Below, one piece after another: positions 1 through 5,366 of a DNA stretch of 5,366 nt (its first letter is position 1; each line of letters opens with the position of its first letter). The translations under genes and the position numbers were made by a program. The notes below the pieces were generated by a model that was not told the origin of the DNA, ran no database searches, and worked only from the letters and a program-made list of their open reading frames with translations. This DNA is from JBKHBQ01 sp046542305 (GTDB lineage: Bacteria > Bacteroidota > Bacteroidia > Bacteroidales > 4484-276): contig JBKHBQ010000267.1 of NCBI GenBank assembly GCA_046542305.1, positions 1 to 5,366 on the forward strand, read 5' to 3'.

Positions 1-1
1 G

Positions 2-2572
2 CCCGGTGCATGGCTCTGCAAAAACAGTTGGGGCAGCAGTTGGGGCAACTACGGATATTTCTGGATATCATATTACGACAAGCATGCGGGACATCATCCC
101 GAAATGGGCGCCATCTCCTTCATCGATGTGGATCAGTTTACATACGACAATGTTTATTACCACGACTATCACGGATGGCGCGACACCAAACCCAATACTA
201 CAGAAGCATTTAATGCTTTTGTGGCCCAGTCGAACGACCTGCTGATGGCGGTGAATTTCTATACGGCTGCCAACGATGTGGACTATACCGTGAAGATTTA
301 CGACGACTTCATTTCGGGTGAGTTGCAAAACGAACTGGCTTCGAAATCGGGTAGCATCGACTACATCGGCCTGCATACCATCGACCTGCTTCAACCGGTT
401 GAACTGGACGAAGGGGATGATTTCTACATCTATCTCGAGCTATCGGATGGCGGAATGCCCTACGACCGCACCTCCGACGTGCCCGTATTGCTTGGCGCAG
501 ATTACCGCACCATCGTAGAATCGACGGCAAGCGAAGGCGAAAGCTTTTACAGAGATGGCGGCACCTGGAAGGATTTCTATAACTACAACGATCCCTCGGG
601 ATTTCAGAATAGCGGGAATTTCTGCATGAAAGGACTGACCATCGTGGCCTACGCACTTGAAATGGGCAGCATTGAAATCCTCGATCCTTCAGGCAACAAC
701 AATGGCATGATCGACCCGGGTGAAACCGTTGATATTCTCATCAGCCTTGAAAACAACGGGTTCTATGATGCCACAAATGTGGTGGGACAATTCAGCAGCG
801 CCGATCCGTACATCACCATCAACAGTGCAGCCATGGGCTTTGGCAACATTCCGCCGGGAGAATCTGCCACAGGAACCATCAATATCACGGTGGATCCGCT
901 TACGCCTTCCGGGCACATCATCGCCGGAGAAATTACTGCACAATGCAACAGCGGCGGCAGCCTGATGACCTACAATTTCGACCTGAACCTGAATGTCGGG
1001 CTGGTCGTGGAAGATTTCGAAACCGGCGATCTTTCACAGTTCGACTGGGAATTGTCGGGCAATGCCGATTGGTATGTTACCGACAGCGAAGCTTATGAGG
1101 GTACCTACTCGGTACGGTCGGGTGAAATCGGCGATCAGGCCCAAACCTCCCTTTCGATCACGCTGGATGTGCTTGCCGACGGGGAGATCTCCTTCTGGCG
1201 CAAGGTTTCTTCGGAAGCCACCTATGACTTCCTGCAGTTCTACATCGATAATCAATTGCAGGATGAATGGTCGGGTGAAGTCGGCTGGGAGCAGGAAACC
1301 TTCGCGGTAACGCAGGGCCAACGCACCTTTGAATGGGTTTATGTGAAGGATTATGCTGTGGCCAACGGCCAGGATTGCGGCTGGATCGACCATATCATAT
1401 TCCCGCCAATCGAAGGACCAACGCCTCCTGTTGTGCAGCAAACGCTTACCATTCCCGAGGGATGGAGCGGAATGTCGAGCTACCTGCAGCCCGTGAATGC
1501 CACGGTTGAAAACATCTTCCTAAACGTTGTGGACAAAGTGGTGATCGTTCAGGATATGACTAATGCTTACTGGCCTTCAGCCGGCATGAACACCATCGGC
1601 AACTGGGATGTACACAGCGGCTACAAAATCAAGGTTTCAGAAGACGTAACACTGCCCTTCAGCGGCTACGACCTGGTGGAGCGCACCATGGAACTCAATG
1701 AAGGCTGGAACCTGATCCCTGTGATTTGCAACGGCGATGTGATGTGTATGGACGTGTTCGGAGGACTCGATGAACTTACCGTGGCCAAAGAAATTGCCGG
1801 CACGCAGGTATACTGGCCGGGTCAGGAAGTGATGACACTTGAATACCTCTACACAGGCCAATCGTACCTGGTGCATATGGATGCGCCGGCTTCCATCACA
1901 TTCCCGCAGCCGGTAAAAGCGCCTTCAAAAACACAACATAACAGCATGGATGCTTGGGATGTGTGCCCACCCACCGGCAACTCACACCTGATCTCCATTC
2001 CGGCAGAGGCACTGGCGACAAGCGGTGAGCCTTTCGAAGCCGGTGATGTGATCGGAGGCTTCTCCATGAACAACTGGATTTGCTGTGGTGTAACTGAAAT
2101 CACGGATCTGAATGATAATTATGTGCTGACTGTATTTGGCAATGATTCAACCACGCTTATACAGGATGGATTTATGCATGAGGAGTTTATCGAACTGATG
2201 GTGTACCGCCCATCGACAGATGAGCAATTCCCGCTGTATGTCCAATATGATGAAGCCATGCCCGACGAAAACAGCTATCGCGACGGTGGACTGTCAAAGC
2301 TGATTTCCGTTGAGATTATTACTTCCATCGGCGAAAATACCCTTCAACAGGTGCAGGTTTATCCAAATCCGGCAAAGGATAAGGTTTCCATCAGCGGCGT
2401 TCAGAACTGGCCGGTAAATGTTGAAATCACCGACATCAAAGGGCAGGTGGTGATGAAATCAGAAAGCATGAACAACGGAACGGTTTCAGTAAATCACCTT
2501 CGCAAAGGCATCTATATGATTCGCATCAGCAATGAAGATCAGCAGGTGATCCGAAAACTGGTGGTGAAATAG
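2..2572 (+). CDS. Secreted C1A (papain-like) cysteine peptidase with lectin-like domain and T9SS type A sorting tail, 5'-partial
   Basis: This is a secreted or surface protease, 856 residues in the window; residue 1 is the codon at 2. The frame is open from the left edge, so the ATG at 104 is internal. Residues 7-11 read KNSWG, the papain-family catalytic-Asn motif (N8), followed by GYFWISYYD. The catalytic Cys and His must lie upstream. Residues about 35-217 match the lectin-like domain that follows C1 peptidases (YDNVYYHDYHGW, then AVNFYTAAND). Residues 221-333 form a beta-sandwich opening with a GNNNGMIDPGE loop. Residues 336-467 resemble a MAM/jelly-roll adhesion domain (EDFETGDLSQFDW). 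Residues 484-637 are a duplicated EGW...YWP module. Residues 662-771 are a Bacteroidota 'GDVIGGF' module. Residues 781-856 are the T9SS tail (VYPNPA at 786-791, GIYMIRIS, ending RKLVVK). Inferred role: cleavage of extracellular protein after export, with tail removal at the outer membrane. Domain limits are approximate, and substrate is unknown. It ends in TAG, convergent with the J-protein gene. Confidence 0.9.
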   Translation, partial: PGAWLCKNSWGSSWGNYGYFWISYYDKHAGHHPEMGAISFIDVDQFTYDNVYYHDYHGWRDTKPNTTEAFNAFVAQSNDLLMAVNFYTAANDVDYTVKIYDDFISGELQNELASKSGSIDYIGLHTIDLLQPVELDEGDDFYIYLELSDGGMPYDRTSDVPVLLGADYRTIVESTASEGESFYRDGGTWKDFYNYNDPSGFQNSGNFCMKGLTIVAYALEMGSIEILDPSGNNNGMIDPGETVDILISLENNGFYDATNVVGQFSSADPYITINSAAMGFGNIPPGESATGTINITVDPLTPSGHIIAGEITAQCNSGGSLMTYNFDLNLNVGLVVEDFETGDLSQFDWELSGNADWYVTDSEAYEGTYSVRSGEIGDQAQTSLSITLDVLADGEISFWRKVSSEATYDFLQFYIDNQLQDEWSGEVGWEQETFAVTQGQRTFEWVYVKDYAVANGQDCGWIDHIIFPPIEGPTPPVVQQTLTIPEGWSGMSSYLQPVNATVENIFLNVVDKVVIVQDMTNAYWPSAGMNTIGNWDVHSGYKIKVSEDVTLPFSGYDLVERTMELNEGWNLIPVICNGDVMCMDVFGGLDELTVAKEIAGTQVYWPGQEVMTLEYLYTGQSYLVHMDAPASITFPQPVKAPSKTQHNSMDAWDVCPPTGNSHLISIPAEALATSGEPFEAGDVIGGFSMNNWICCGVTEITDLNDNYVLTVFGNDSTTLIQDGFMHEEFIELMVYRPSTDEQFPLYVQYDEAMPDENSYRDGGLSKLISVEIITSIGENTLQQVQVYPNPAKDKVSISGVQNWPVNVEITDIKGQVVMKSESMNNGTVSVNHLRKGIYMIRISNEDQQVIRKLVVK
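1451..1909 (+). repeat. Internal duplication (two ~75-80-residue modules) within the C1A/T9SS protein
   Basis: Two adjacent units of the encoded protein share spaced landmarks. Unit 1 (about 1451-1690) runs IPEGW, then NAYWP, then SGYKIKV and LPFSG. Unit 2 (about 1694-1909) runs LNEGW, then QVYWP, then QSYLVHM and ITFPQ. Identity outside the landmarks is low and no DNA-level repeat is apparent, so the duplication is old. The pattern is familiar from tandem modules of Bacteroidota secreted proteins. I know no established function for it; it is probably a structural beta module between the adhesive domains and the sorting tail. Confidence 0.6.
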
Positions 2573-2598
2573 TTTGATTTTTAATGGGATTCGTCCTG

Positions 2599-2639
2599 AA
2601 AAACCTGACAGGCTTATTGGAAACCTGTCAGGTTTTTTT
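2599..2639. terminator. Bidirectional intrinsic terminator between convergent genes
   Basis: AAAAACCTGACAGG (2599-2612) pairs perfectly with CCTGTCAGGTTTTT (2624-2637) around an 11-nt loop (2613-2623). On the + strand the stem runs into seven Ts (2633-2639), terminating the protease gene whose stop is at 2570-2572. On the - strand the A-run 2599-2603 gives five Us, so the same hairpin can terminate the J-protein gene. The TAA stop of that gene (2638-2640) overlaps the end of the + strand T-run. The perfect stem and the position between two convergent stops make the call strong. Confidence 0.92.
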
Positions 2640-3597
2640 ATTTTCTCAACTCCGCCAATTCCTTAAACAACTGCCGCTCTTTTTCCGAAAGGTTCTGAGG
2701 AATATTTACGTTGATCTTCACGTACAGGTCACCGTATTCGCCGGTTTTGCCGTACACCGGCATGCCCTTGCCCTTCAGCCGCATCACCTTTCCATTGGGT
2801 GTTTCCTTTGGAAGCTTTATGCTTAGCGGCTTGTCAAAGGCGTTGATGGCGATTTTTCCCCCGAGTACCGCAGTATAAAGATCCACATCCTGGTTGATGT
2901 GCAGGTCGTTTCCTTTTACCTCAAAACTGGTGTTGTTCACCACATTGATCTTCAGCAGCAGGTCGCCTGCCGGGCCGCCATCCGGTGAAGCACCGCCCTT
3001 TCCGCGCACCCTTAGGGTCTGGCCGTCGCGCAGGCCGGGCTTCAGGTTCACGCGTATCCGGTTGCCGTCCACATTCAGGATAGTGGAAGTTCCATGGTAT
3101 GCATCAGAGAGATGCAGCCTGATCTGCGCTTCGTAGTCGCGCCCTTTGGATGCGGCAAAACCCTGCCGTCCGCCGCCACCAAATCCCGATGTACGGAAAC
3201 CGCTACCGCCGCCGCGACTGAATCCGCCACCAAAAAAGCTCTCGAAGAAATCGCTGAAACCGCCTTCCTGCCCGAACATATCATCGAAGGTGGTCCGGTA
3301 CTGCTGTCCGCCTCCGCGCTGCGCCCACTGCGAGAAGTCAAAACCACCGCCACCGGCACCGGCCTGCTGGTACTGCTTCCAGTTGGCGCCAAGCTGATCG
3401 TACTTGCTGCGCTTCTCCGGATCTTTCAGCACTTCGTAAGCTTCCTGAACCTCCTTGAACCTATCCTCAGCCGCCTGGTTATCAGGATTCCGGTCGGGAT
3501 GGTATTTCTGCGCCAGCTTACGGTATTTCTTCTTGATCTCGTCCTGCGTTGCCTTCTTGTCGACTTCAAGTATTTTATAATAATCTTTATAATCCAT
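2638..3597 (-). CDS. cbpA: CbpA-type J-domain co-chaperone (DnaJ family, no zinc finger)
   Basis: A cytoplasmic co-chaperone that stimulates DnaK/Hsp70 ATPase through its J-domain and binds client polypeptides. It has 319 residues, close to the roughly 300 of E. coli CbpA. The J-domain spans about residues 5-68, with the essential HPD at 33-35 and the helix IV region near KRSKYDQLG. A Gly/Phe-rich linker covers 79-147. Two DnaJ C-terminal beta domains follow, at about 152-225 (LNVDGNRIRVNLKPG) and 230-300. The CXXCXGXG zinc-finger repeats of DnaJ are missing and the protein has no cysteine, which makes it class B, CbpA-like. The symbol rests on architecture only. I chose the ATG at 3597 over the in-frame ATG at 3633. 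It puts DYKDYYKILEV at the N-terminus, as usual in the family, and AAAGGA lies 9 nt upstream. No cbpM-like modulator gene follows; the neighbour is the convergent protease gene. Confidence 0.95.
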   Translation of the reverse strand: MDYKDYYKILEVDKKATQDEIKKKYRKLAQKYHPDRNPDNQAAEDRFKEVQEAYEVLKDPEKRSKYDQLGANWKQYQQAGAGGGGFDFSQWAQRGGGQQYRTTFDDMFGQEGGFSDFFESFFGGGFSRGGGSGFRTSGFGGGGRQGFAASKGRDYEAQIRLHLSDAYHGTSTILNVDGNRIRVNLKPGLRDGQTLRVRGKGGASPDGGPAGDLLLKINVVNNTSFEVKGNDLHINQDVDLYTAVLGGKIAINAFDKPLSIKLPKETPNGKVMRLKGKGMPVYGKTGEYGDLYVKINVNIPQNLSEKERQLFKELAELRK

Positions 3598-3606
3598 GTA
3601 TCTTTT

Positions 3607-3612
3607 TCCTTT
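3607..3612 (-). promoter_or_regulatory. Ribosome binding site of the J-protein gene
   Basis: On the minus strand AAAGGA stands 9 nt before the ATG at 3597. It decides between the two in-frame starts, because the ATG at 3633 would add 12 residues with no counterpart in the J-domain family. Bacteroidota often use weak Shine-Dalgarno signals, so this supports the start without proving it. Confidence 0.5.
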
Positions 3613-3673
3613 GCAAGGGAATTTCCCGATCAAAATCCATGCAAAAATTTTTTCTTCCCCTTAATAACAGATA

Positions 3674-3704
3674 ATTATATCATACAGCCGGCAACTACTG
3701 ACAA
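3674..3704 (-). promoter_or_regulatory. Weak candidate promoter for the J-protein gene
   Basis: On the minus strand TTGTCA (3699-3704) lies 19 nt before TATAAT (3674-3679), in an AT-rich stretch about 80 nt upstream of the J-protein start. The spacing is longer than the usual 17 nt. The sequence does not fit the Bacteroidota primary-sigma pattern (TTTG, then TAnnTTTG) well. It is listed only because a promoter is expected between the terminator at 3721-3761 and the gene. Confidence 0.22.
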
Positions 3705-3720
3705 AATTTCACCCTGACGC

Positions 3721-3761
3721 AAAAAAGGCCAGAACTGTAGATGAAGCTACGGTTCCGGCCT
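3721..3761 (-). terminator. Intrinsic terminator after the small tail-protein gene
   Basis: Read on the minus strand, AGGCCGGAACCGTAG (3761-3747) folds back on CTACAGTTCTGGCCT (3740-3726) around a 6-nt loop. The 15-position stem has one G-U wobble and one C-A mismatch. Six Ts follow (the A-run 3721-3726 on the + strand). No T-run follows on the + strand, so it works in one direction. It lies 33 bp past the TGA at 3795-3797 and would end the T9SS cargo/small-protein transcript before the J-protein gene. Confidence 0.85.
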
Positions 3762-3794
3762 AAAATCAACGTAAGTCGACTTGTTCGGCTTGTA

Positions 3795-4022
3795 TCAGAT
3801 GAGCTTTTTGTACCTCCTGTATTTCCAGTACCCGTATGCTGCGCCGAGCAGCGTAAGTACCGCCAGGCCCTCGCCAACCGGCGCACCGCCGCCGGGCACA
3901 TTGCCGGTAGTGTTATGGCTTGGTGGAGGAGGTGGATCCTGCGCCATTGCAGGCATGCCGAAAGTAAGCAAAGCAAATAAAATGATGATGCCGGTGAATG
4001 TCTTTATTCCAGTTTTTTTCAT
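3795..4022 (-). CDS. Small secreted protein with C-terminal sorting-tag-like tail (PID-CTERM-like)
   Basis: 75 residues. Residues 1-27 are a signal peptide: basic MKKTGIK, hydrophobic GIIILFALLTF, and an AMA|Q cleavage site. The short mature part has five prolines (30-34), a polar stretch (SHNTTGN), then GGGAPVGEGL (44-53), a hydrophobic run (LAVLTLLGAAYGYW, 53-66) and a basic end (KYRRYKKLI). A motif, hydrophobic segment and basic cluster in that order is the plan of C-terminal sorting tags. The tail resembles the small PID-CTERM proteins of Bacteroidota by eye, with APVGEG where they have PIDGG. That match is from memory and unconfirmed. After signal cleavage the product would be only about 48 residues, perhaps held in the membrane by its tail. 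I chose the ATG at 4022 because it begins the signal peptide; the ATG at 4091 would overlap the upstream gene. A GGGGGA tract lies 7 nt before the start. It lies 16 bp after the T9SS cargo gene, probably cotranscribed. Function is unknown. Confidence 0.82.
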   Translation of the reverse strand: MKKTGIKTFTGIIILFALLTFGMPAMAQDPPPPPSHNTTGNVPGGGAPVGEGLAVLTLLGAAYGYWKYRRYKKLI

Positions 4023-4038
4023 GTTGCGGTCCCCCAGT

Positions 4039-5366
4039 TTATTGTACATACAGCTTATTTGTGTAGATATGATTTTCAGAAGCGATTTCAACGATATAAA
4101 TACCTGTTTTTAAAGAAACAGGAACGTTCACAGACTGACCGGCAGTAAAATCTTCCACCATCACCACCCTTCCGGTAATGTCTGTAATCCTGATGCGGTA
4201 ATCCCCCTGATCGAGGTTGGTGATGCGCAGGAGGTGGTTTTGGAGGTGGAGGAGGGGCTTGTTTACAGCAACTGTTTCCGTAACACCTGTGGCTTCTTTA
4301 AAATGCAGATAAAATCTGCCAAGGCCACCCTCATCAACCTGGGCAAAATAGGTATCCCAGCGCAGATTGGTAAATGTGTTTTCCTCCCGGTCTTCCAGTA
4401 CGATGTTATAATGATCGAAATTGGTCCGGTTCGCCGAAAATTCATAAACACCGGGAGCGGATATGTCCAGACCGACCGGAATTTCGTAAGTTTCCAGGTC
4501 ATCAATGGGTAATGCCTGAATGGCGAAATCCACGCCATTGTCTTCCACCAGGCGGGTGTAAAGGGCGATATCCGGATTGCCTTTGAGCTTGCCAACGTCG
4601 TAAGAAGGATCGAGCCCGGCCGTCATCTCAACATGAAAACCAATGGCTGTGGTATTGGCCACACCCTGCCCCTGGACAACCAGTTCAACAGATGGCCAGT
4701 ATTCTTTTGATTTGTAGAAATCTACATCTGCATGATATTGCATATCCTTATTAAATTTCAGATCGCCACTCGAACTTACTTTAACCATAAAAGCCTGGCC
4801 TGACTCGACATATTCCTTTTCAATTTCCGTGTAGTTATCAATACCACTGTTGCTAATAACTTTATAGTCATTTTCACCATATAGGTAGTTACTTTGTTCA
4901 TCCCAAATGTAAAGTGCTGTGTAGCTTGGGTCTATAACCGAGGAATTATCACCGAGGAATTTACCATCTGATTCTGCTGCACTTGTAACCCCAATCGGCG
5001 AAGTAAACGGATTGCCAACCAAATTCCAACCTGCTCCGGCGTTGGGAGTATAACTTGCAGGATACGTGACATCGGAAGTTCTAACCGTTCCGGTGAAGCT
5101 TAAATCTCCAGCTTCACTGCGGGAAATAGAATATCCTCTTCCTTCTACAAATTCATCATCACCGAAATCCTCTGGCTGACTACCCACATAATCATAATAA
5201 ATCCAATATTTGGTATCCTCATCCCATCTGTAGCAATGCCATGCAGGATCATTGAAAACAACGCTATTATCAGTCATCCATGTGCTGGTTATAGACTGTC
5301 CTGAAACCGGCGAGGAAACATAATGCCAGGTGGGGGCTTTGGAGGCTTCGTCTACATAGCGTTCAA
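4039..5366 (-). CDS. Large T9SS cargo protein with WHxVSSPVS/GWNLVGNP modules and type A sorting tail, 5'-partial
   Basis: The C-terminal 441 residues of a secreted or surface protein; residue 1 is the codon 5362-5364. The frame runs off the right edge, so the ATG at 5277 (residue 30) is not the true start. WHYVSSPVSG (13-22) and GWNLVGNPF (112-120) are motifs common in long Bacteroidota T9SS proteins. They are followed by ALYIWDEQ (150-157) and GQAFMVK (189-195). Residues about 225-356 are a beta-rich block (DPSYDVGKLKGNPDIALYTR, later LGRFYLHF at 348-355) seen just before T9SS tails in this group. Residues about 371-441 are the type A sorting domain (YRIRITDITGRVVM, TGIYIVEI, ending NKLYVQ). 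The usual YPNP motif is absent. No catalytic domain is visible; an adhesive or surface-matrix role is a guess. GC drops toward the 5' side. TAA stop; the small signal-peptide gene starts 16 bp downstream. Confidence 0.9.
   Translation of the reverse strand, partial: ERYVDEASKAPTWHYVSSPVSGQSITSTWMTDNSVVFNDPAWHCYRWDEDTKYWIYYDYVGSQPEDFGDDEFVEGRGYSISRSEAGDLSFTGTVRTSDVTYPASYTPNAGAGWNLVGNPFTSPIGVTSAAESDGKFLGDNSSVIDPSYTALYIWDEQSNYLYGENDYKVISNSGIDNYTEIEKEYVESGQAFMVKVSSSGDLKFNKDMQYHADVDFYKSKEYWPSVELVVQGQGVANTTAIGFHVEMTAGLDPSYDVGKLKGNPDIALYTRLVEDNGVDFAIQALPIDDLETYEIPVGLDISAPGVYEFSANRTNFDHYNIVLEDREENTFTNLRWDTYFAQVDEGGLGRFYLHFKEATGVTETVAVNKPLLHLQNHLLRITNLDQGDYRIRITDITGRVVMVEDFTAGQSVNVPVSLKTGIYIVEIASENHIYTNKLYVQ

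Larger units (their letters stand above)
3598..3794. other. Intergenic region between the J-protein gene and the small secreted-protein gene
   Basis: This 197-bp gap holds the J-protein leader, the weak candidate promoter and the minus-strand terminator listed separately. It also has an odd palindrome GGGAATTTCCC at 3617-3627, 20-30 nt upstream of the J-protein start, and an A5T6 tract at 3643-3653. No CIRCE heat-shock operator (TTAGCACTC, 9-nt gap, GAGTGCTAA) is present. I see no further gene. Confidence 0.6.

Noticed and set aside
104..106. ATG as the start of the large + strand gene
   Set aside because: The same frame is open to the window edge and its upstream codons encode KNSWG...GYFWISYYD, the conserved C-terminal part of a papain-type domain, so the true start is outside the window.
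1034..1441. 135-residue open frame on the - strand inside the protease gene
   Set aside because: It is a shadow of the + strand gene with no recognisable domain and no leader or terminator of its own.
3598..3633. Twelve-residue N-terminal extension of the J-protein from the ATG at 3633
   Set aside because: It places non-family residues before a J-domain that normally begins almost at the N-terminus, and the AAAGGA site fits the ATG at 3597.
3643..3653. A5T6 tract as a terminator or promoter element
   Set aside because: The stem would be only A-T pairs with no loop room. The nearby minus-strand AATTTTTG lacks a TTTG at the expected upstream distance, so the Bacteroidota promoter pattern is incomplete.
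3094..3717. 207-residue open frame on the + strand opposite the J-protein gene
   Set aside because: It lies antisense to a well-supported gene and arises from the biased codons of the Gly/Phe-rich region; the translation resembles no protein I know and it runs through the minus-strand leader.
4023..4091. N-terminal extension of the small secreted protein
   Set aside because: It would overlap the upstream coding sequence and bury the signal peptide behind 23 extra residues; MKKTGIK at 4022 is a normal signal-peptide start.
5275..5277. Minus-strand ATG as the start of the second T9SS protein
   Set aside because: The frame continues to the window edge and encodes WHYVSSPVSG upstream of this Met, a motif typical of the family; no signal peptide follows the Met.
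1..5366. Mobile element, CRISPR array, tRNA or rRNA, or a defence system
   Set aside because: I saw no transposase or integrase motif, no regularly spaced direct repeats, no tRNA-like cloverleaf, and no known defence domain; all coding space is accounted for by four genes.

Overview
The window looks like chromosomal DNA of a Bacteroidota (Bacteroidetes) bacterium. Two unrelated large proteins end in type IX secretion system (T9SS) type A C-terminal sorting domains, an export route confined to that phylum. Their domain vocabulary (the 'WHYVSSPVS' and 'GWNLVGNP' motifs, and a small 'GGGAPVGEGL' tail protein) is also typical of environmental Bacteroidota. I cannot name a genus.

Layout. (1) Positions 2-2572 on the + strand hold the 3' part of a large secreted protein. 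It opens with the end of a papain-type (C1A) cysteine peptidase domain, including the catalytic-Asn motif KNSWG, followed by a lectin-like domain, several beta-sandwich modules and a T9SS tail. Its N-terminus, with the catalytic Cys and His, lies left of the window. (2) Positions 2599-2639 hold a strong hairpin with a T-run on one side and an A-run on the other, a terminator shared by two convergent genes. (3) Positions 2638-3597 on the - strand encode a CbpA-type J-domain co-chaperone without a zinc finger. (4) Positions 3598-3794 are intergenic. They hold the J-protein leader (a likely ribosome binding site, an odd palindrome, a weak candidate promoter) and a terminator for the next minus-strand unit. 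(5) Positions 3795-4022 on the - strand encode a 75-residue protein with a signal peptide, a proline stretch and a C-terminal Gly-rich/hydrophobic/basic tail resembling the small PID-CTERM-type sorting-tag proteins of Bacteroidota. (6) Positions 4039-5366 on the - strand hold the C-terminal 441 residues of a second T9SS cargo, open through the right edge.

How they work together. The second T9SS cargo and the small tail protein are 16 bp apart on the same strand with one terminator after the small gene, so they probably form one transcription unit. The J-protein has its own leader and is probably a separate unit, a cytoplasmic DnaK partner with no evident functional tie to the secreted proteins. 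All genes read cleanly, with no frameshift. I see no mobile element, CRISPR array, tRNA or rRNA. The least explained item is the small tail protein paired with a T9SS cargo. I do not see convincing evidence of a wholly new system.
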